Positions 1-8,925 are shown, counted from the first letter of the stretch. The stretch is DNA of 64,000 nucleotides from CAYNSB01 sp964399625 (GCA_964399625.1 CAYNSB010000008.1:1-64000); one strand, 5' to 3'. Made by a program: numbers and translations. The notes: generated from the sequence alone by a model not told the origin.

Positions 1-552
1 TGGGGCGCCCTGCAGATGGTGATCGACGCGCGCCCGCACATCATCAACCACAACCTCGAGACGGTGCGCCGCATGTACCCCGCCGTGCGCCCAAGCGCCA
101 AGTTCGATCGCTCCATCGAGCTCCTGCGGCGCGTCAAGGAGCAGGGCCTGGTCGCCAAGACGGGCATCATGGTCGGCATCGGCGAGCGCGACGAAGAAGT
201 GGTGGGGCTCATCGCCGAGGTGCTGGCCGGCACCAGCACGCGCCGCTCGCTATCCGGCAATGGGCGCTCGGGTCACGCCGCGACAGCGGGCCCCGACGCG
301 AACGCCGATTCCCGATTCCCGATTCCCGACGCCTGCGACATCCTCACGATCGGGCAGTACCTCCAGCCCACGCGGAACCATCTTCCGATCGATCGCTGGG
401 TCACGCCCGAGCAGTTCGCGGCGTTCAAGGGCGAGGCGCTGCGGCGCGGATTCAAGGTCGTGGAGTCCGGCCCGCTCGTGCGCTCAAGCTACCACGCGGA
501 CCATCAGGCGGACGTGCTGACGGACGTGGCGCTCGCTCGCGACGAGCGCTGA
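1..552 (+). CDS. lipA: Lipoyl synthase, C-terminal part (5' end outside window)
   Basis: Radical-SAM enzyme that inserts two sulfurs into protein-bound octanoate to make lipoate. The frame is open at base 1, so the N-terminal Cys clusters lie upstream. Family blocks seen: INHNLETV, VRPSAKFDRSIELL, KTGIMVGIGERDEEV, then DILTIGQYLQPTRNHLPI and the C-terminal SGPLVRSSYHADHQA, which includes the conserved serine ligand of the auxiliary cluster. Between the GERDEEV region and CDILTIGQYLQP there are roughly 35 extra low-complexity residues, where other LipA proteins have only a short loop. The insertion contains three tandem CGATTCC heptamers (306-329). The flanking conserved blocks are intact, so the protein may still be functional. 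A SpoIIE-type phosphatase gene follows 10 bases downstream. Confidence 0.93.
   Translation, partial: WGALQMVIDARPHIINHNLETVRRMYPAVRPSAKFDRSIELLRRVKEQGLVAKTGIMVGIGERDEEVVGLIAEVLAGTSTRRSLSGNGRSGHAATAGPDANADSRFPIPDACDILTIGQYLQPTRNHLPIDRWVTPEQFAAFKGEALRRGFKVVESGPLVRSSYHADHQADVLTDVALARDER
306..329 (+). repeat. CGATTCC heptamer tandem repeat inside lipA
   Basis: Three perfect copies of CGATTCC plus a partial fourth (CGA), entirely inside the lipA reading frame. They encode the DSRFPIPD part of the lineage-type insertion. Three units equal 21 bases and keep the frame; loss or gain of one unit would shift it. Confidence 0.9.
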
Positions 553-562
553 CCCGCGGAAC

Positions 563-1708
563 ATGACTTTCCTCCGTCGCATCCTCGGCAAGACCGACCT
601 GCCCATGTCTCTGGGCGAAGTCGGGATGCTCTACGGCAGCATCTTCTTCACGTTCGCCGGCGCCGGCTGGATGCTCGCCATCATGTCCCGCCCCCTCTAC
701 GGCTGGGGTGGGGGCCTCTACTACGCCTTCGTCGGCGGGTTCAGTTCCTGCCTCTGGGCCCATTGCTTCATCGTCAAGCGGTACTGGCTCCTGCCCTTCG
801 CCCTGCTCTGGCAACTGCTCGGTCCAACACACCTGGCCCAGCCCATCCAGAGCGCGTTCCACCTCTTCGAGTGGGGCAACGACGCGGGCGAGCACCGCAA
901 GACGGTGGTGCACGGCATGTGCGCCATCGCGTCGATCGTCGTCGGATACGTCTGCACCGTTCGCCTGTCGCGAGCCCTTGAGAAGCGAAGCGTTCGCGCG
1001 CAAGCGGAGCTGGACGTCGCTCGTCGCGTGCACGAGTCGCTGGTCCCGCCCATCCGCCTGCAAGCCGAGCGGATCGAGGTCCTGGGCGTCTCTCGCGCCA
1101 GCGCCGAGATGGGCGGCGATCTCATCGACGTCATCCAGACACGCGGGTGCACCGACATCATCCTCGCCGACGTCTCCGGGCACGGCGTGGGCGCGGGCAT
1201 CGTCATGGGAATGCTCAAGAGTGCGGCGCGCACGCTCCTCCGCCGCGAGATGCCGCTGCCCGAGCTGCTCGCGGAGCTCAACGCCGTGCTCGCGGAACTG
1301 GTCTCGCCGGGCATGTTCGCCACCGCGTGCGTCGTCCGTGTCCGCGCGACAGGGGCAATCGAGTACGCGCTGGCGGGGCATCTCCCGATCCTGCTCGTCA
1401 ACGCCACGTCGGGCGAGGTGCGCGAGCTTCCCAACGAATCGCTTCCGCTCGCCGTGGACGGCGGCGAACGCTTCCACGCGGGCAGCATCGCCGCGCAGGC
1501 CGGCGACACGCTGCTGCTGTTCACCGACGGGCTGACCGAGGTCCTCGACGAGCGTGGAAGGCAGCTGGGCATCCGCGCGTTCCGCGACGCGTTTGCGGCT
1601 TCGGCGGGCGGATCGCTCGACGCGCTCGCCGAGTCGCTCTTTGCCAGGAGCGCCGCCCACGGCCCCCGCGGGGACGACCAGAGCCTCATCCTGCTGCGCG
1701 TGCGATGA
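563..1708 (+). CDS. Membrane PP2C-type (SpoIIE/RsbU) serine phosphatase
   Basis: Predicted protein phosphatase of 381 aa. The N-terminal ~140 residues hold about four hydrophobic segments. After a short linker comes a SpoIIE-type PP2C catalytic domain (about 155-381) with the metal-binding acidic blocks GGDLIDV, ADVSGHGVGAG, LLLFTDGLTEVLDE and the C-terminal RGDDQSLILL. Members of this family dephosphorylate anti-anti-sigma factors or similar STAS/HPr-like partners. No partner (STAS protein or anti-sigma kinase) lies next to it, so the substrate is unknown. It starts 10 bases after lipA and may be co-transcribed. It converges tail to tail with the gene ending at 1713. Confidence 0.85.
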   Translation: MTFLRRILGKTDLPMSLGEVGMLYGSIFFTFAGAGWMLAIMSRPLYGWGGGLYYAFVGGFSSCLWAHCFIVKRYWLLPFALLWQLLGPTHLAQPIQSAFHLFEWGNDAGEHRKTVVHGMCAIASIVVGYVCTVRLSRALEKRSVRAQAELDVARRVHESLVPPIRLQAERIEVLGVSRASAEMGGDLIDVIQTRGCTDIILADVSGHGVGAGIVMGMLKSAARTLLRREMPLPELLAELNAVLAELVSPGMFATACVVRVRATGAIEYALAGHLPILLVNATSGEVRELPNESLPLAVDGGERFHAGSIAAQAGDTLLLFTDGLTEVLDERGRQLGIRAFRDAFAASAGGSLDALAESLFARSAAHGPRGDDQSLILLRVR

Positions 1709-1712
1709 CCGA

Positions 1713-3332
1713 TCAGCGGATGGGCGCGGGGCTGCGGCCCTGGCCCGCCCGCGGCGGCAGCACCGTCTCGATCATCGAGCGCCGCACGACGTCGCGTGCC
1801 TCGTCGGCGCGGGGGCCATTGCTCGCGACCACCACGCACGCCTCCTCCTCCGGGTACCACGCCACGATGCACGCGAAGCCCCGATCGTCCTCGCTCCACG
1901 CGGCCCGCACCGAGGAGCCCCGCATCGATTGCCCCATGAACCATCCCAGCCCCTCGACGCCCTGCGCTCGCCCCAGCAATCGCCCGCTGGGCGCGTGACC
2001 CGTGAACATCAGATCTCGATGCGCCGCATCGAGCACCGCGTCGCCCCCAAGAGCCTTCACCCAGGCCAGCAGATCACCAACGCTCGCGAGAATGCCCTCC
2101 GAACCCTTCCGGCTCCAGGGCGTCGAGCGCCACGCGCGCGGGTCCTCGGGCAGGTCGGGCGCGCCGTACCCGATGGCGATCGCCATCTCACGCCCGATCG
2201 CCTCTCCGGCAAACCGCGTGGAGCGCAGGCCGGCGGGTGCGAGCACGCGCGCTCGCACCGCATCCTCGAAGGACTGACCCGTTGCCCGCTCGATGAGAAC
2301 GCACGCGAGCGCGTCGTTGGCCCGCGACCATCGGGCCGAGGAGCCGGGATCGAACGCCAGCGGGTTCGACAGAATCTTGCGCAGCACAAGGTCCCGCGAG
2401 GCCTCGTCGGTCCCAATCGGCGCCTCCTCCGCGCGGGCCAAGCCAAGGTCAAGCCCCGAGGAGTGCGTGAGCACCTGCAGAATCGTGATGGACGACTTGT
2501 CCTGGGGCGCCTCGGGGATCAGTCTCGCGATGGGGTCGTCAACGCGAAGCAGCCCATCCTGATCCAGGCGGAGCATGGTCGCGGCGACGAACGAGCGGGT
2601 GATCGATCCGATCGGGAACAGCGTCTCGCTGGTCATCGCCACACCCGCGGCGCGATCCGCCAACCCGTACCCCTTGCGGATCAGCACCCTCGACCGGCGT
2701 ACTGCGCCGACGCTCCCCGAGAATGCGGCCTGCACGCCCACGCCCACCACGCTGCGGTCGAGCGATTCTCCGACATCCGCGTCGAGCAGCGCTCCCGGAT
2801 CGCCCGGGCCAGCGGTGGGGCCCTCCCGGGCGTCGGGCTTGCTCCCAGCGTCCACCCACGCCTCGAAGCGCGGATCGCCAAAGAGATACGCAAGGCTGGG
2901 GTCGCGCGACGCCTCCACATGCCGACGGAATCCCGCCAGAGAGGCCCGGCTCAGGGTCTCGAGCGCACCGGCCTTGTCGCCCGACAGAGCACGCACCCCA
3001 GCGAGTTCGTAGAGCGCGTCCGCTCTGAGCCCGCGGAACCCGGTCGCGCGCTCGTACCACTCCGCCGCCTTCTCCCACTCCCGCTGCGCTCGCCACGTGC
3101 GGGCCAGGCTCAGGATCACCTCCGCGTTGTCCGGGTCTCGCTGGGCTTCCTCTTCCAGCAGGCTCGCCGCCTCGGGCGCACGCCCCTGCTGGGACAGCGT
3201 CTCGGCCCGCTGCACCACGCCGCTCGTCGCGAGCGGGCCGTCGCGCCGATCCCGACGCATCGGCTGGGCCCACGCCGGCGCGAGCGCCAGCGCCGCCCCG
3301 ATGATGATCCCGATGCGTGACTCCCCGGGCAT
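1713..3332 (-). CDS. Exported beta-lactamase-fold (class C-like) protein with TPR-like N-terminus, catalytic residues altered
   Basis: Protein of 539 aa. The ATG at 3332 is chosen because AGGAGGT lies 6 bases upstream; the frame is open a little further but has no comparable site. Signal-like segment (IGIIIGAALALAPAWA), then a helical TPR-like region (~35-170), then a serine beta-lactamase/PBP-like domain (~190-539). The domain aligns with family blocks (LFPIGSIT, ILQVLTHSSGLDL, ERATGQSFEDAV, LAPAGLRSTRF). However, the S-x-x-K catalytic pair reads S-I-T-R (S243, R246), the Y-x-N motif reads W-S-R (~335-337), and no clear K-[ST]-G was found. The protein is therefore probably a binding protein or an altered hydrolase. 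It is transcribed divergently from the HD-GYP gene. Confidence 0.78.
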   Translation of the reverse strand: MPGESRIGIIIGAALALAPAWAQPMRRDRRDGPLATSGVVQRAETLSQQGRAPEAASLLEEEAQRDPDNAEVILSLARTWRAQREWEKAAEWYERATGFRGLRADALYELAGVRALSGDKAGALETLSRASLAGFRRHVEASRDPSLAYLFGDPRFEAWVDAGSKPDAREGPTAGPGDPGALLDADVGESLDRSVVGVGVQAAFSGSVGAVRRSRVLIRKGYGLADRAAGVAMTSETLFPIGSITRSFVAATMLRLDQDGLLRVDDPIARLIPEAPQDKSSITILQVLTHSSGLDLGLARAEEAPIGTDEASRDLVLRKILSNPLAFDPGSSARWSRANDALACVLIERATGQSFEDAVRARVLAPAGLRSTRFAGEAIGREMAIAIGYGAPDLPEDPRAWRSTPWSRKGSEGILASVGDLLAWVKALGGDAVLDAAHRDLMFTGHAPSGRLLGRAQGVEGLGWFMGQSMRGSSVRAAWSEDDRGFACIVAWYPEEEACVVVASNGPRADEARDVVRRSMIETVLPPRAGQGRSPAPIR

Positions 3333-3404
3333 GAGCGACCTCCTGTGCAGACCACCATCGTTGGGCGTGCGCACGCGCGACGCCAGTGCCCACTACAGTC
3401 AAGT

Positions 3405-4064
3405 GTGAGCCCCGACCTCGTTTCCGCGCTGGTCCACACGATCGAACTCAAGGACCAATCCACCGCGGCCCACACCTGGCGCGTCGTCCTCTACACACGG
3501 GCGCTGGCCGAGCACGCGGGCCTGCCCCACGAACGGATCGCCCGCCTCACCACCGCCGCCGCGCTGCACGACGTGGGCAAGATCGACGTGCCCGACGGCG
3601 TCCTGCAGAAGCCCGGCCCCCTCACCCCCGACGAACGTGCGATCATGGAGATGCACGCCGCGCTCGGGCACGAGCGGATGCTCCGCATGGGCGAAGAGGA
3701 CCCGGACGTGCTCGCGCTCGTTCGCTCGCACCACGAGCGCCTGGACGGCATGGGCTACCCCGATGGTCTTCGTGGCGAAGCCATCCCTCTTCCGGCGCGA
3801 TACTTCGCCGTCATCGACAGCTTCGACGCGATGACCAGCATCCGCCCATACCGAGCGGCCACGGGCGTGCGCGCGGCCGAGCACGCGATCGCTGAACTCC
3901 ACGCCGGCGCGGGCACGCGCTACTTCCCCGAGGGCGTCCAATTGCTCGATGGCCTGTACCGCCAAGGTCGCTTGGCGTGGATCCTCGATTACTTCAACGA
4001 CACGTGCCCTGTGAACTTCGAGCACGATGGGCTCGACGCCGTGCTGCGATCGCTCAAGAAGTAG
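3405..4064 (+). CDS. HD-GYP domain protein (putative c-di-GMP phosphodiesterase)
   Basis: Almost the whole 219-aa protein is one HD-GYP domain. Metal-ligand histidine H23 (AAHTWRV), HD pair H55-D56 (LHDVGKIDVPD), MEMHAALGHERM, then HHERLDGMGYPDGLRGEAIP, which carries the HH pair and the GYP loop. Family members hydrolyse cyclic di-GMP. No receiver, GAF or membrane segment is attached, so this is a stand-alone soluble domain. The GTG at 3405 is preferred because the domain begins immediately after it; the open frame reaches back to 3345, but that would overlap the promoter and 5' end of the divergent gene. It converges with the EVE-domain gene at 4085. Confidence 0.87.
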   Translation: MSPDLVSALVHTIELKDQSTAAHTWRVVLYTRALAEHAGLPHERIARLTTAAALHDVGKIDVPDGVLQKPGPLTPDERAIMEMHAALGHERMLRMGEEDPDVLALVRSHHERLDGMGYPDGLRGEAIPLPARYFAVIDSFDAMTSIRPYRAATGVRAAEHAIAELHAGAGTRYFPEGVQLLDGLYRQGRLAWILDYFNDTCPVNFEHDGLDAVLRSLKK

Positions 4065-4084
4065 CGCCCGAGGCGATGGCGCCG

Positions 4085-4510
4085 TCACGCGCCCGTCAGA
4101 CGCTCAAGGATCGCCGAAATCTCCGCGGGAACGGGCACGACGCTCAGCCGTCCTTGCTTCACGAGCGCCCAAGAGGACAGTCGCTTGTCGTCCTTGATCG
4201 CCGCGAGCGACAGGGGCCGCGGCACGCGGGCCATCGCCTTGAGGCGGACGACGGGTCTCAACGGCAGTCCGTCGCGATTCACTCCCGGTTGCTCGGGGTC
4301 TTCGTATGGATCGCTGGTGATCCGGACGACGCCGACAATCGCGCGCTCCGTGCCCGTGTGGTAGAGGTACGCGCGATCTCCCTTGCGGGCGCGCCGCAGA
4401 TGCGCAACGGCCGCCGGCGAAGAGATCCCGCTCCACACCGTCTCGCCCTCGCGCGTGAGGTCCTCGAAGGAGTACTCGCCGGGCTCGGTCTTGAGGACCC
4501 ATTTCACCAT
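4085..4510 (-). CDS. EVE-domain protein
   Basis: 141-aa single-domain protein starting MVKWVLKTEPGEYSFEDL, a typical EVE-domain N-terminus (KTEPxxYS). It contains the conserved stretch VWSGISSPAAVAHLRRARKGDRAYLYHTG and a GVVRITSDPYEDP block. EVE domains belong to the PUA/YTH-like fold and in several systems bind modified bases in DNA or RNA. This one has no fused nuclease or helicase and its neighbours are not defence genes, so a housekeeping nucleic-acid-binding role is as likely as a defence role. Confidence 0.88.
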   Translation of the reverse strand: MVKWVLKTEPGEYSFEDLTREGETVWSGISSPAAVAHLRRARKGDRAYLYHTGTERAIVGVVRITSDPYEDPEQPGVNRDGLPLRPVVRLKAMARVPRPLSLAAIKDDKRLSSWALVKQGRLSVVPVPAEISAILERLTGA

Positions 4511-4720
4511 GCGCCAAGTGTAACCGCGGCGCGGACCCGCCCATCGAGCTCGCCCCGCCGACTATCGGTCGTGCGCCGTTCCTGCCGAACCTCGCGCGCG
4601 TGCCCCTTGCGCATCCGGGTTCAGCCCTTGCGCCCCGCGACCGATAGGCACCAAGCGGGCTAGGGTCCGGTGCGGGAGCCCCGGCGCCGCGGGCCCGCGC
4701 CGATGCGGGGGAAGGACACG

Positions 4721-7700
4721 ATGAGCGCCGAGGTCAACCAGAACGCGCGTCGCGCCGCCGACGGAACCACAGAGAGCGATCAGCTGCTGCACGTCATCTC
4801 CGACGTCGAGAAGCAGCTGGTGCTGCTCCGCACCCTCAAGGAGGAGCGCGAGGCCAATCGCCAGCGTCTGGCGGCGATGCAGGCCGAGGTCGGCGAGCGC
4901 GAGCAGCGCCTGTCCGATCGCCAGCGCGCCCTGCAGGAGGGCGAGGAGAAGCTCCGCGCCAGCATCGACGAGCTCGCCGAGCAGCAGAAGCACCACGAGA
5001 ACCGGGCCGCCCAGTTCGAACGCGACGCGCAGGAGCGCTCCGCGCGCTTCGAGCGCGACTCCCGCGCACGCGCCGAGCAGCTCGAGCGCGAGTCCCAGGA
5101 GCTGCAGCGCCGCGCCGCCGAGCTCGATCGGGCCGCACGCTCCCTCCAGGAGCGCCACGCGGACTTCGAACGCCAGTCGGCGCGCCTGGCGCAGGATCGC
5201 GCCGAGCTCGAAGCCCTCGCCGAGGACCTCCGCCGCCGCGAGGCGAGCGTTGCCCAGGCTCAGCAGGAGGGCGAGGCGCTGCGTCGGCGCGCAGCCGAAC
5301 TCCAGGCCGAGCTCCAGCGCGCCCAGGCCGATCTGAGCGAGTCCGCTCGCCGGGCCCAGAACGCCCAGACGCTCGCGGCCCAGGTCGAAGAGCTCCGCGC
5401 CGCGCTCGAAGGGCGGACCACCGAACTGCAACTCCAGCAGGCCGAAGCCGCTCGCCTCAACCAGATCGTGACTGACCTTCGCCGGGACGCCGAGACGCAG
5501 GCCAAGGACATCGCCGCGCTCCGGCGTGCCGAGGGCTCGCTCGCCACGCAGTTGCAGGAGCAGCAGGCCCTCGCCAACCAGCGCTCGGCCGAGCTCGAGC
5601 GCCTCGCACGCCAGGAGCGTGCGCTCTCGGAGGAACTCGCGTCGGTCCGGCGTTCCGCCGACGAGTCCGCCCGCGAGCTCCGCGAGCACCAGGCCCGCGC
5701 CTCCGAACTCGCCTCGCTGCGCTCACGCCTCGAGGAAGAACTCGCGGAGAAGTCTCGCCTGCTCGATGAGGCGCGCCTCGCCGTCGAGGAGTCGCGCGTG
5801 ACGGCCCAGGCGGTCTCGGCCGGCGCCGCCTCGTCCGACGCGACGATCAGCGACCTCCGCCGGCAGCTCGTGGAGCGGGACGCGCGGATCCAGTTCCTCT
5901 CCCAGCGCATCACGACCATCCTCGCCGAACGCGACCAGCAGCTGGGCGAACTCCGCAAGGCCGCCGCGGGCGCGGGCAACGGCGCCGCGGCGCAGTCCCA
6001 GCTCGAGGAGCACGCCCGCCGCGTCGCGGAGCTCGAGGGCGCGGTCTCGGCCCGCGATCGCCGCATCGAGGAGCTCGCCTCTTCGCTCCAGACCGCCGGC
6101 GCGGGCACGCCCGATCTCAAGGCGGCCCGCTCGCGCATCGCCGACCTCGAGAACGCCCTGGCAACCCGCGAGAGCCGGATCCAGGACCTCGCCCAGACCC
6201 TCGCCGCCCGCACCGGCGAGATCGCGGATCTCAACCAGCTCCCGGAACGCATCCGCGAGCTCGAGCGGGCCCTCGCCTCGCGCGAGCAGCAGATCCAGAC
6301 CCTCGCCGCGGCGCGCGACGCCGCGTCCTCCCAGGGCGCGGAGCTCTCCGTGCTCAACGCGCGGGTCGCCGAGCTCTCCGAGACGCTCGAGGCCCGCGAT
6401 CGCCAGATCGCCGAGCTCTCCCGCGCCGTGCAGTCGCGCTCCGACGCCGGCGATTCGGAGCTCGCCAATCTCCGCCAGGCCATCCTCACCCACCAGGCGA
6501 GCGAGCGCGAGCAGCACGCCAAGCTGAACCAGCTCCAGGCCCGCCTGGACGAGGCGGTCAGCTCCAAGGAGCTCGAGCTCGCGGCCCTTCGCGCCCGCAT
6601 CGACACGCTCTCCGCGGGCGGCGCCGGGCTCGACGAGCTCCAGGTCCAGCTCTCCGAGGCCCAGCGCCAGACGGGCGAGCTCGCGCAGCGCCTCGATAGC
6701 GCGCGGGCCGACAACCGCGACCTGCGCCGCAAGCTCAAGGAGCGTCAGTCCGCCGTCGAGGGCTCGGTCCCCGCGCACATCGGCGAGGCGATCGCGACCC
6801 GCCGTCGTCGCCTGCGCCTGCTCCGCGAGCTGCTGGCCGATCAGAGCGCCAAGCTCTCCAAGGCGAGCGACGCCGTGCGCCAGCGGTTCGAGCAGTGCGA
6901 GCAGATCCTCGCGCAGCGCGAGTCGCTCGTCGCGGCCCGGGCCTCGCTCGCCGAGGCGCGGCGCAAGGTCGATCGCCTCGCGTTCAAGTACGCCAGCGTC
7001 CGCACGCTCGCGGGTCTCTTCTACGCCACCGCGATCGCGCTCGTGCTCGCCGGGGCGTCGTGGCTCATCGCCGGCGCGGTGTATGAGCCCGTCGTGATCG
7101 CACGCACCGCGATCGAGCAGGACAGCACGTCCGAGGGCGCCGACGCCTTCGCCACGCCCCTGGCACGCCAGGAATGGCAGAAGTACGTCGAGGGCCTGCC
7201 CAACGACGCCGCCTTCCTCGACTACGCGTCCGATCGCCTCATGCGCGCCGGAGTTCCCTTCGTGGGCACCCCCACCAAGCTCCAGGCGCGTCTCGCCAGC
7301 GACTTCCGCATGGAATCGCCCCAGCCCGGACGCTTCGTCATGACGCTCAAGGGAGCGGGCGACGGCACGCGCCGCACGATGGAGCACCTCGCCAGCGCGA
7401 TGATCGCCCAGATCAACACGACCAAGGAGCGCCGCGCCGATGGGCTGGGCGCCATCATGCCCAAGGACGACGAGACCAAGCTCGACCCCAAGCCCCTCGA
7501 GGACCAGCGCCCCCTCTACGCCGCGGGCATCTTCCTCATCGGCTTCGGCGTGATGAGCCTCATCGGCATGGCGATCTTCCGCCGACTCTCGGCGGAGAAA
7601 GCCAAGTTCGAGGAGGAGACGCACGTGGACTCGGCCCTGGACGCGGCCGCGTGGCGATCGCTGGCCAGCGCGGGCGTGCCGGGCGCGGGGCCCGTCAAGC

Positions 7701-7723
7701 CGCTGGTGCCGTCCAAGTCCTGA
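4721..7723 (+). CDS. Large coiled-coil membrane protein with two C-terminal TM segments
   Basis: 1000-aa protein. The ATG at 4721 is preceded by a purine-rich GGGGGAAGGA site. Residues ~20-760 are almost uninterrupted Arg/Glu/Ala/Gln/Leu-rich heptad sequence with repeating LEARDRQI/LASREQQIQTL-like units. Two hydrophobic segments follow at about 763-788 and 930-953. They bracket a ~140-residue, presumably extracytoplasmic, domain (VYEPVVIARTAIEQDS ... INTTKERRADG), and the tail is short and cytoplasmic. The two-TM topology around an extracytoplasmic domain resembles Wzz/BY-kinase-type chain-length regulators, but the order is reversed, with a giant coiled coil on the cytoplasmic side. I do not recognise a named family. 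A structural or scaffold role is inference. Confidence 0.8.
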   Translation: MSAEVNQNARRAADGTTESDQLLHVISDVEKQLVLLRTLKEEREANRQRLAAMQAEVGEREQRLSDRQRALQEGEEKLRASIDELAEQQKHHENRAAQFERDAQERSARFERDSRARAEQLERESQELQRRAAELDRAARSLQERHADFERQSARLAQDRAELEALAEDLRRREASVAQAQQEGEALRRRAAELQAELQRAQADLSESARRAQNAQTLAAQVEELRAALEGRTTELQLQQAEAARLNQIVTDLRRDAETQAKDIAALRRAEGSLATQLQEQQALANQRSAELERLARQERALSEELASVRRSADESARELREHQARASELASLRSRLEEELAEKSRLLDEARLAVEESRVTAQAVSAGAASSDATISDLRRQLVERDARIQFLSQRITTILAERDQQLGELRKAAAGAGNGAAAQSQLEEHARRVAELEGAVSARDRRIEELASSLQTAGAGTPDLKAARSRIADLENALATRESRIQDLAQTLAARTGEIADLNQLPERIRELERALASREQQIQTLAAARDAASSQGAELSVLNARVAELSETLEARDRQIAELSRAVQSRSDAGDSELANLRQAILTHQASEREQHAKLNQLQARLDEAVSSKELELAALRARIDTLSAGGAGLDELQVQLSEAQRQTGELAQRLDSARADNRDLRRKLKERQSAVEGSVPAHIGEAIATRRRRLRLLRELLADQSAKLSKASDAVRQRFEQCEQILAQRESLVAARASLAEARRKVDRLAFKYASVRTLAGLFYATAIALVLAGASWLIAGAVYEPVVIARTAIEQDSTSEGADAFATPLARQEWQKYVEGLPNDAAFLDYASDRLMRAGVPFVGTPTKLQARLASDFRMESPQPGRFVMTLKGAGDGTRRTMEHLASAMIAQINTTKERRADGLGAIMPKDDETKLDPKPLEDQRPLYAAGIFLIGFGVMSLIGMAIFRRLSAEKAKFEEETHVDSALDAAAWRSLASAGVPGAGPVKPLVPSKS

Positions 7724-7732
7724 TCGTCGAGG

Positions 7733-8686
7733 TCAGTTTCCGCCGCCGCCCTTGCCGCCCTGCGACGACCCGCCCGCGGTCGCGGACACGGGCTGCTGGG
7801 CAAAGCCCTGGAGCGTGCTGATCGCCGAATCGGCGGTGAGCGCGACATAACGCCGCCCATCAACCATGGACACGCGCGTCGCGCTCTGCGGCCAGTACTT
7901 GTACCCGTCCAGCGCACGGTGCATGTAGTCGGGCGCGTTGATGATCACCGCGTTGCCGTGGATCTGCATCGAGCCGCCCGTGCCCCCGTTGTCCAGCCAC
8001 TGCTCGGGCTCGACGACGTCCTTGATGAGCCTGGTCAGCTCGTCCAGCCGGGCCTTGCGGTTGGACTCGCGCTGAACGTTGTCGTTGGTGTTGTCGCGGA
8101 AGGGGCTCTGCCCGCCGCCGCCGCCGCGCTGGCTCGCCTGCAGCGCCTGCTGCAGATCGATCTTGGGCCCATCGCGGAAGTCGGGCACCTCGGTGATGAG
8201 GTCGGAGAAGTCGTAGATCTCCAGGCGCTTGTCCTTGTTCAGGCGCGCCTTGGTGCTCAGCTGCATCGACCCCGAGGCGGTCATCTGCCACGTCGCCTGG
8301 GTCGAGCCGTCGCCGCATTTCTCCAGCACCTTCTCGATCAACGCGAGCACGCTCACGTTCTCGACCTTGACCGAGACGATGCGCTCCTTCTCGAGGCCCT
8401 GATCGTTCTGGGCGTCGGTCCACAGCGGCTCAAGGTCCGCGCCAGAGAAATCCCTGATGAACGTAATCACGTCCTCAAGCCGCTTCTCCTGGAAGTCCGC
8501 GGTGATCTTCTGCCCAGTGACCTTGAGCAGCGTGTCCCGCTGCGGAATCCCGGTCCGCGCGATCACGCTCGATGTTCCAGTCGGGGCCGCGGGCGCTTGG
8601 GCCATCACCGTTCCGGCGCACGCCAGAGCGAGCAGGGCTGTCGCAACGCCGATCCGATCGGCACGCCAAACCGCGAAAGTCGCCAT
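7733..8686 (-). CDS. Exported secretin-N-domain-like protein, orphan
   Basis: 317 aa with a signal peptide ending near AGTVMAQA. Residues ~45-130 (VTGQKITADFQEKRLEDVITFIRDFSGADL ... VENVSVLALIEKVLEKC) resemble the N0/secretin-TonB short N-terminal fold. A second small alpha/beta part includes GNAVIINAPDYMHRALDGY, which resembles the 'VTAPxxVHxxI' end of secretin N domains. There is no secretin pore domain, so this is an N-domain-only protein. A Gly-rich linker contains GGGQSPFRDN (8090-8119), repeated exactly in the exported protein at 38839-41052. The C-terminus is low-complexity and Gly-rich. No secretion genes adjoin it. Function unknown. Confidence 0.75.
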   Translation of the reverse strand: MATFAVWRADRIGVATALLALACAGTVMAQAPAAPTGTSSVIARTGIPQRDTLLKVTGQKITADFQEKRLEDVITFIRDFSGADLEPLWTDAQNDQGLEKERIVSVKVENVSVLALIEKVLEKCGDGSTQATWQMTASGSMQLSTKARLNKDKRLEIYDFSDLITEVPDFRDGPKIDLQQALQASQRGGGGGQSPFRDNTNDNVQRESNRKARLDELTRLIKDVVEPEQWLDNGGTGGSMQIHGNAVIINAPDYMHRALDGYKYWPQSATRVSMVDGRRYVALTADSAISTLQGFAQQPVSATAGGSSQGGKGGGGN

Positions 8687-8925
8687 GATGACGCTCCTTC
8701 GAAGACGCTCCCGGCTCCGAACAGTATCCGCACGGAGCCTTGCGAGCCACGCGTCCGCTGTACGCCGTGCTCAGCGCTTCGGCTGTCTACTGGGACGTAC
8801 TGCACATCGGCAGGGCGGGTTGCACCCCGCCGCGGAATCGGGAGCGGAATTCGCCCGGTCGACAGCGATTCTGCCCCGAGAACCGGCTCCTGGGCTGGGC
8901 CAGCACCCTTGCGCGGTCCTGCACG

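Noticed and set aside
452..1660. A 402-codon open frame antisense to the SpoIIE phosphatase gene
   Set aside because: Long antisense frames are expected at this GC content. The translation is Arg/Gly/Asp-rich with no domain, while the plus-strand frame has complete PP2C motifs.
5260..6738. A 492-codon antisense frame and a 633-codon antisense frame (5723-7624) opposite the coiled-coil gene
   Set aside because: Mirror images of the regular heptad codons (Ser/Arg-rich or Leu/Gly-rich low complexity); no RBS and no domain.
8805..8850. Imperfect GC hairpin downstream of the glycosyltransferase as terminator
   Set aside because: Arms are imperfect and there is no T-run on the minus strand.
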